The position numbers and the translations under genes are program-made. Below the pieces are notes generated by a model. The model saw nothing but the letters and a program-made list of their open reading frames with translations, was not told where the DNA came from and did not search any database. 23,026 nt of DNA from a virus: positions 1 to 23,026 of the IMG/VR virus record IMGVR_UViG_3300021376_000371. One strand, 5' to 3'. Shown piece after piece: positions 20,525 through 23,026 of the stretch. The first letter of the stretch is position 1; the number at the start of each line of letters is the position of its first letter.

Positions 20525-20553
20525 TTGACAATCCCTCCGAGACCCTGTATTAT
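20525..20553 (+). promoter_or_regulatory. Sigma70-like promoter P2
   Basis: TTGACA at 20525-20530, 17 bases, then TATTAT at 20548-20553, 27 bases before ATG 20581. It rules out the longer ORF that runs in frame from 20461. Confidence 0.7.
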
Positions 20554-20580
20554 TATTATTGTTCACTAAAGAACTTACCA

Positions 20581-20877
20581 ATGGAAAAAAGCTATTCTGA
20601 TCCTCGCTTCTATGTTGAATGTGATGATACTTCATCGGCCATTTCGATGGTTGGCCTTGACGTAGATAATGAAGTTATTATGATTCAATACGTTCAGAAC
20701 AATACTAGTGAAGATCAACCTGATAAAAAATATTATTATACATGTAATGACTTCAATAAAGCAAAACTGGCCGTTATGGAACATTATTATCTTTATGATG
20801 AGAACAATGTGAAGTCCAGTGGTCGTTTTATTAATAATCTTAAAAGGGATCTAGAATTTACACAGATTGACTACTAA
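20581..20877 (+). CDS. KTSC-domain-like protein (98 aa)
   Basis: The start at ATG 20581 follows promoter P2; an in-frame ATG at 20461 lies upstream of it and encodes promoter and hairpin sequence. The order SSAISMVGLDVDNEVIMIQY, KYYYTCNDFNKAKLAVMEHY, then VKSSGRFINNLKRDLEF parallels the KTSC domain (SsxIxxvGYD...L.V.F...YrY..V.......A.S.GkyFn..Ir), with an insertion in the middle. KTSC domains occur at the ends of lysyl-tRNA synthetases and as stand-alone phage proteins; function is unclear. Confidence in the family is moderate. Confidence 0.85.
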   Translation: MEKSYSDPRFYVECDDTSSAISMVGLDVDNEVIMIQYVQNNTSEDQPDKKYYYTCNDFNKAKLAVMEHYYLYDENNVKSSGRFINNLKRDLEFTQIDY

Positions 20878-20880
20878 ATA
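20874..20880 (+). promoter_or_regulatory. CTAAATA late-box-like heptamer
   Basis: The box overlaps the stop of the preceding gene and ends 22 bases before ATG 20903, the shortest of the five spacings. Confidence 0.45.
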
Positions 20881-20902
20881 TTATTAATAGTATACAACTA
20901 CT

Positions 20903-21028
20903 ATGGATCCCTGGATGTACGAAACCGAACAAGATTTAGAAGAAATTATTAATGATGTATTGGGTGAATCATCATATTATGAGTATGATGACGCATCTGA
21001 ATTCAATATTGAATTTGATTACGAGTAA
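20903..21028 (+). CDS. Highly acidic 41-residue protein
   Basis: The ORF reads MDPWMYETEQDLEEIINDVL, GESSYYEYDDASEFNIEFDY, E. About 14 of 41 residues are Asp or Glu with only no Lys or Arg visible, so it could mimic DNA or bind a basic partner. The CTAAATA box upstream suggests its own promoter. Adjacent to a very basic 61-residue protein. Confidence 0.65.
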   Translation: MDPWMYETEQDLEEIINDVLGESSYYEYDDASEFNIEFDYE

Positions 21029-21056
21029 ACAATTAGGAGAACACTTACAGTTAACA

Positions 21057-21242
21057 ATGGCCAGAACTTATCGTAGAAACAATCAAGAACACGCGACCTT
21101 CTTTGCAAAGAACAAAAAAGATCGTGGTGCAGGTAAAAAGAAACTCGTTGAACGAGATCTAGAAATGCAACAACAATATAAAGACTTTAAGATTAAAACT
21201 CGAAGTAAAAGTAATCAATTCGATGAAGACTACAGTTACTAA
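21057..21242 (+). CDS. Basic small protein (61 aa)
   Basis: MARTYRRNNQEHATFFAKNK, KDRGAGKKKLVERDLEMQQQ and KTRSKSNQF are rich in Lys and Arg. I chose ATG 21057 because the upstream in-frame residues overlap the acidic gene; AGGAG at 21034-21038 is distant (about 18 bases). It ends immediately before the 21257 terminator. Function unknown; nucleic-acid binding is inferred from charge. Confidence 0.75.
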   Translation: MARTYRRNNQEHATFFAKNKKDRGAGKKKLVERDLEMQQQYKDFKIKTRSKSNQFDEDYSY

Positions 21243-21256
21243 GTAATAACCACAAG

Positions 21257-21284
21257 CCCCTTGACAAATCAGTCAGGGGGTTTT
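21257..21284 (+). terminator. Intrinsic terminator with a promoter -35 in its stem
   Basis: CCCCT-T-GAC (21257-21265, one bulged T) pairs with GTCAGGGG (21272-21279) around a 6-base loop AAATCA, followed by GTTTTAT. The 5' stem contributes most of the TTGACA of the next promoter. Confidence 0.85.
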
Positions 21285-21289
21285 ATATT
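21261..21289 (+). promoter_or_regulatory. Strong sigma70-like promoter inside a terminator
   Basis: TTGACA at 21261-21266, 17 bases, then TATATT at 21284-21289. The -35 overlaps the terminator stem and loop and the T-run ends in the -10. It drives the GC-richer block from 21316. Confidence 0.8.
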
Positions 21290-21315
21290 GGCCAAGTTAC
21301 CACCGATTTAAACCG

Positions 21316-21534
21316 ATGCAACCCGACTACGTTACGATTCCTAACGACATCACGGCCTTCCTGGGAGTGGCCGGACTCGCCGCAGTGGCCACAATACTCT
21401 GGTATGCCACCAGTCGCAACGGCCGATATGAATCAGAATTGCTAATGCAACGTATGAGGACTGCTAATCAAAAAGCCGTTGACAACGAGACTCCGATGGA
21501 CGATGATAGCGAAGTGTTCACCGAGACGGAATGA
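21316..21534 (+). CDS. Single-pass membrane protein (72 aa)
   Basis: MQPDYVTIPNDITAFLGVAG precedes LAAVATILWYATSR, giving one transmembrane helix at residues 11-33; the tail is polar and acidic (DDDSEVFTETE). GC content and codon use are higher than in the genes before 20000, marking a compositional change. A TTGACA-17-GATGAT pair at 21479-21507 within the gene is a weak further promoter candidate. Function unknown. Confidence 0.8.
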   Translation: MQPDYVTIPNDITAFLGVAGLAAVATILWYATSRNGRYESELLMQRMRTANQKAVDNETPMDDDSEVFTETE

Positions 21535-21749
21535 CTTTCGTTCACGCACTCCTGTCTGCAGGTTACCTTCTCGACGAGGAGAACTTCGACGAGAATTGCT
21601 ACATCAAAACCGATTCCCAAGGTTTCATTCACATCTACCAAACTGGTGAGAATGAAGGTGAATGGAACTACGTGAAGATGACTGAGGATTTTGATGTTCT
21701 CACCGAGGTCACTTTCAACCCCGATTCTAACACTGTGATTCACAAATGA
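21531..21749 (+). CDS. Hypothetical small protein (72 aa)
   Basis: MTFVHALLSAGYLLDEENFD, ENCYIKTDSQGFIHIYQTGE and EWNYVKMTEDFDVLTEVTF form a strand-rich small domain. It starts in an ATGA overlap. No family recognised. Confidence 0.8.
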   Translation: MTFVHALLSAGYLLDEENFDENCYIKTDSQGFIHIYQTGENEGEWNYVKMTEDFDVLTEVTFNPDSNTVIHK

Positions 21750-21904
21750 AAGACATTCGAATCGAAGTCCAAACTTACGACGGTTGTGTTACCATCTGGT
21801 ACGAACGTTCAAAGGCAAAGAATGCTTGTGATTCTATCCACAATCGTGTATTGAATCAACTTGCTGGTTTGAATCTCAAGCGTGTCGAAGTTTCGGTGAT
21901 CTGA
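21746..21904 (+). CDS. Hypothetical small protein (52 aa)
   Basis: MKDIRIEVQTYDGCVTIWYE, RSKAKNACDSIHNRVLNQLA, then LKRVEVSVI: strand, helix, strand, with two cysteines. ATGA overlap upstream. No family recognised. Confidence 0.75.
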   Translation: MKDIRIEVQTYDGCVTIWYERSKAKNACDSIHNRVLNQLAGLNLKRVEVSVI

Positions 21905-21906
21905 TT

Positions 21907-22062
21907 ATGACTTCACTTCTTTCTATTCTTATTCCTGGTGCCCTTGCAATCGTTGTTCCTTTTTTGATTGCAAAGTTGCTCAAGATTAAACTCTTTACGG
22001 ATACTAACTCTTACGATTCTGGATTCACCGATGGTTTCATTATTGGAGAAGATGATTACTAA
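21907..22062 (+). CDS. Single-pass membrane microprotein (51 aa)
   Basis: Residues 3-24 (SLLSILIPGALAIVVPFLIA) form a transmembrane helix, followed by KLLKIKLF and a Gly/Asp tail (YDSGFTDGFIIGEDDY). It begins 2 bases after the previous stop. Confidence 0.75.
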   Translation: MTSLLSILIPGALAIVVPFLIAKLLKIKLFTDTNSYDSGFTDGFIIGEDDY

Positions 22063-22077
22063 AACTGTGATCTGATT

Positions 22078-22275
22078 ATGGAATTCATCAACTACGTTCG
22101 TTCATTCTATGGACCTGGTGGCATTTATGACATGAAAGCAACGGATGCAATGATCATCGATGCCACCGTACAGTACTTGACAACGCCTGGTATACATTGG
22201 GCGGATGGTGATAGTCTCGACCGTGAACATGTACGTGATATTATGATCGAACGGTTCGGCTTGGTGCCAGTCTGA
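22078..22275 (+). CDS. Conserved small cyanophage protein (65 aa)
   Basis: MEFINYVRSFYGPGGIYDMK, then WADGDSLDREHVRDIMIERF and GLVPV. The FYGPGxIY and (S)xDREHVRDIMIExFGL blocks are a signature I recognise in many cyanophages. Function unknown. It lies upstream of the duplicated regulatory cassette. Confidence 0.9.
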   Translation: MEFINYVRSFYGPGGIYDMKATDAMIIDATVQYLTTPGIHWADGDSLDREHVRDIMIERFGLVPV

Positions 22276-22279
22276 GAAC

Positions 22280-22335
22280 TGTCACACGGGGGCATCTGAT
22301 GGTGGCCATGCCCTGTACAATAGCCAAGTCAACCG
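22280..22335 (+). promoter_or_regulatory. Hairpin/-10 cassette, copy 1
   Basis: TGTCACAC (22280-22287), an imperfect hairpin (22289-22308, two mismatched pairs) and a 27-base block with TACAAT at 22316-22321 and AGCCAAGTCAACCG behind it. The second copy lies 257 bases downstream. There is no -35; the hairpin sits in its place. Drives the gene at 22346. Confidence 0.65.
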
Positions 22336-22345
22336 AACCGAGATC

Positions 22346-22531
22346 ATGCGAACCAACGTTCTCCCCCTTGACAAGCTGACTGTGACCATGACCGAGGCCC
22401 AGTGGTCCACGGTCCGAACCGCTGTGCTGTGCCTTGCTGTTGACTGCCGCATCGCTGGCAAGGATTCTGACGCCGACTACTACCTGAACGCCTACAACAA
22501 CCTCAAAAAGGCCATGGGGATGGACGACTGA
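22346..22531 (+). CDS. Small GC-rich-coded protein (61 aa)
   Basis: MRTNVLPLDKLTVTMTEAQW, STVRTAVLCLAVDCRIAGKD and ADYYLNAYNNLKKAMG show a helical protein with two cysteines. The LPLD.LTVT.T..QW..VR.A.LCLAVDCR pattern resembles a family I associate with cyanophages, but the match is from memory. Codons are C/G-ending, unlike most of the window. Confidence 0.85.
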   Translation: MRTNVLPLDKLTVTMTEAQWSTVRTAVLCLAVDCRIAGKDSDADYYLNAYNNLKKAMGMDD

Positions 22532-22536
22532 ATAGG

Positions 22537-22592
22537 TGTCACACTGGGGCACCAAACGGTGCCCCTGCCCTGTACAATAGCCAAGTCAACCG
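22537..22592 (+). promoter_or_regulatory. Hairpin/-10 cassette, copy 2
   Basis: TGTCACAC (22537-22544), a perfect 8-bp hairpin GGGGCACC/GGTGCCCC with AAAC loop (22546-22565), then the same 27-base block with TACAAT at 22573-22578. Copies match in element order and length, while the loop and stem bases differ. It starts 6 bases after the 22346 gene. Confidence 0.75.
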
Positions 22593-22601
22593 CAAACGAC
22601 C

Positions 22602-22802
22602 GTGCCACACTTTAACGTTCGCTCCAAGACCGCCCACATCGACCTAGGCCGATTCTTCTATCTGGGCTGGGATCTCCGAGGCCATTATGGTGATGAGGCC
22701 TTTGGTCTGTCAATCTGGGATCTTTACATTGGCTTCTACCACGGCCAGGGTTGGTGTTGTGGTATTCTGGATGAGAACGGCTGTCTCCCTGGGCAATTCT
22801 GA
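22602..22802 (+). CDS. Hypothetical small aromatic protein (66 aa)
   Basis: GTG 22602 is the first start after the cassette. MPHFNVRSKTAHIDLGRFFY, LGWDLRGHYGDEAFGLSIWD and YIGFYHGQGWCCG are strand-rich with many aromatic residues and a CC pair. The stop overlaps the next start as TGATG. Function unknown. Confidence 0.75.
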   Translation: MPHFNVRSKTAHIDLGRFFYLGWDLRGHYGDEAFGLSIWDLYIGFYHGQGWCCGILDENGCLPGQF

Positions 22803-22978
22803 TGACATACAAAGAACTCCTGCAACAGTTGCAACAACTCAACGAAGATCAACTCAATTCTGATGTTGCCGTCTATGATACTGGCACCGATGAGTATTAC
22901 CAACTCATTGTTGAGTTAGTGTTTGCAACTGATGAATGTCAGGTGCTTGATGTAGACCACCCTATCATTCGTTTCTGA
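22802..22978 (+). CDS. Conserved small protein (58 aa)
   Basis: [40 protein letters not shown], then VLDVDHPIIRF. The MTY.ELL..L......QL..DV.VYD...DE.Y......F......LD..HP pattern occurs in a family shared by phages and bacteria. TGATG overlaps on both sides. Function unknown. Confidence 0.9.
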   Translation: MTYKELLQQLQQLNEDQLNSDVAVYDTGTDEYYQLIVELVFATDECQVLDVDHPIIRF

Positions 22979-23026
22979 TGCAATTCCAAGTTGATGACAT
23001 CGAACTCGATTTTGAGATGGAGGATG
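22978..23026 (+). CDS. Small protein, 3' partial
   Basis: ATG 22978 overlaps the preceding stop; 16 residues (MQFQVDDIELDFEMED) are visible before the window ends. The MQ.Q.DDI..DF opening resembles a short cyanophage family. Confidence 0.7.
   Translation, partial: MQFQVDDIELDFEMED

Larger units (their letters stand above)
20020..20580 (+). other. Gene-free AT-rich regulatory region, candidate replication origin
   Basis: There is no credible ORF here. It contains two abutting DnaA-box-like 9-mers (20049-20066), a TATAAATA box (20123), a hairpin-rich stretch (20169-20228), three pairs of direct repeats and two tandem promoters (20436, 20525). Direct repeats are A: TATGCG plus TATTATTGATTA at 20129-20148 and 20393-20410; B: an exact 16-mer, TATTATTAATTATTAA, at 20276 and 20501; C: ATTCTGAAA..CTCAAAAT at 20241 and 20316. 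The combination suggests an origin or regulatory centre. Confidence 0.5.

Noticed and set aside
22175-22203. TTGACA inside the 22078 gene as a promoter
   Set aside because: No -10 at 16-19 bases; the TATACA nearby is only 8 bases away.
1-23026. CRISPR array, insertion sequence, integrase or photosynthesis genes
   Set aside because: No regularly spaced repeat-spacer pattern, transposase or integrase motif, or psbA/psbD-like ORF is visible.

Overview
The window looks like part of a T4-type cyanophage genome (a myovirus of marine Synechococcus or Prochlorococcus). The evidence is a very large repeat-built tail fibre gene, T4-type late boxes (TATAAATA and a CTAAATA variant), two SF2 helicases, a DUF4385 protein, and dozens of tiny tightly packed one-strand genes. 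Several of these have motifs I recognise from cyanophage small-protein families. Family names come from memory of motifs, not from a search. All convincing genes are on the + strand, and I see no tRNA, CRISPR array, transposase or photosynthesis gene.

Layout. 1-3318 is the 3' part of a tail fibre gene made of repeated threonine/serine/glycine-rich modules with a C-terminal globular head. Its first ~480 bases use GC-rich codons and the rest AT-rich codons, although the same protein module occurs in both. 3395-4258 holds three small genes (one coiled coil, two Cys-rich) with late-type boxes. 4306-5764 has a 45-residue basic ORF under a near-consensus host-type promoter, a terminator, and SF2 helicase 1. 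5824-11733 and 11855-20019 are long runs of mostly 40-180 residue genes joined by ATGA, TAATG or GTGA overlaps. They include several membrane microproteins, a signal-peptide/glycine-zipper protein, one protein with a TacA/DUF1778 antitoxin-like C-terminus, one with a weaker DUF2384-like C-terminus, SF2 helicase 2 and the DUF4385 protein. 20020-20580 is the only long gene-free stretch. It holds two back-to-back DnaA-box-like 9-mers, a TATAAATA box, hairpins, AT-rich direct repeats and two tandem promoters. 20581-23026 resumes small genes. It is more GC-rich after 21316 and contains a duplicated hairpin-plus-minus-10 cassette.

Regulation is the most distinctive part of the window. Host-type promoters (TTGACA, 17-18 bp, TATGAT/TATACT/TATAAT) recur in three settings: in ordinary gaps, inside terminator or hairpin loops so that terminator and promoter share bases, and inside coding sequence. 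The hairpin-promoter units resemble the promoter-early stem-loop (PeSL) cassettes described in T4-type phages as vehicles of gene shuffling. CTAAATA occurs five times by eye, each 22-38 bases before a start codon, twice inside the spacer of a sigma70-like promoter, which suggests dual early/late control.

The likely role of the small-gene region is early host takeover, with membrane, helicase and possible anti-toxin activities. That role is inference from organisation and promoter type; most of these proteins have no known function.
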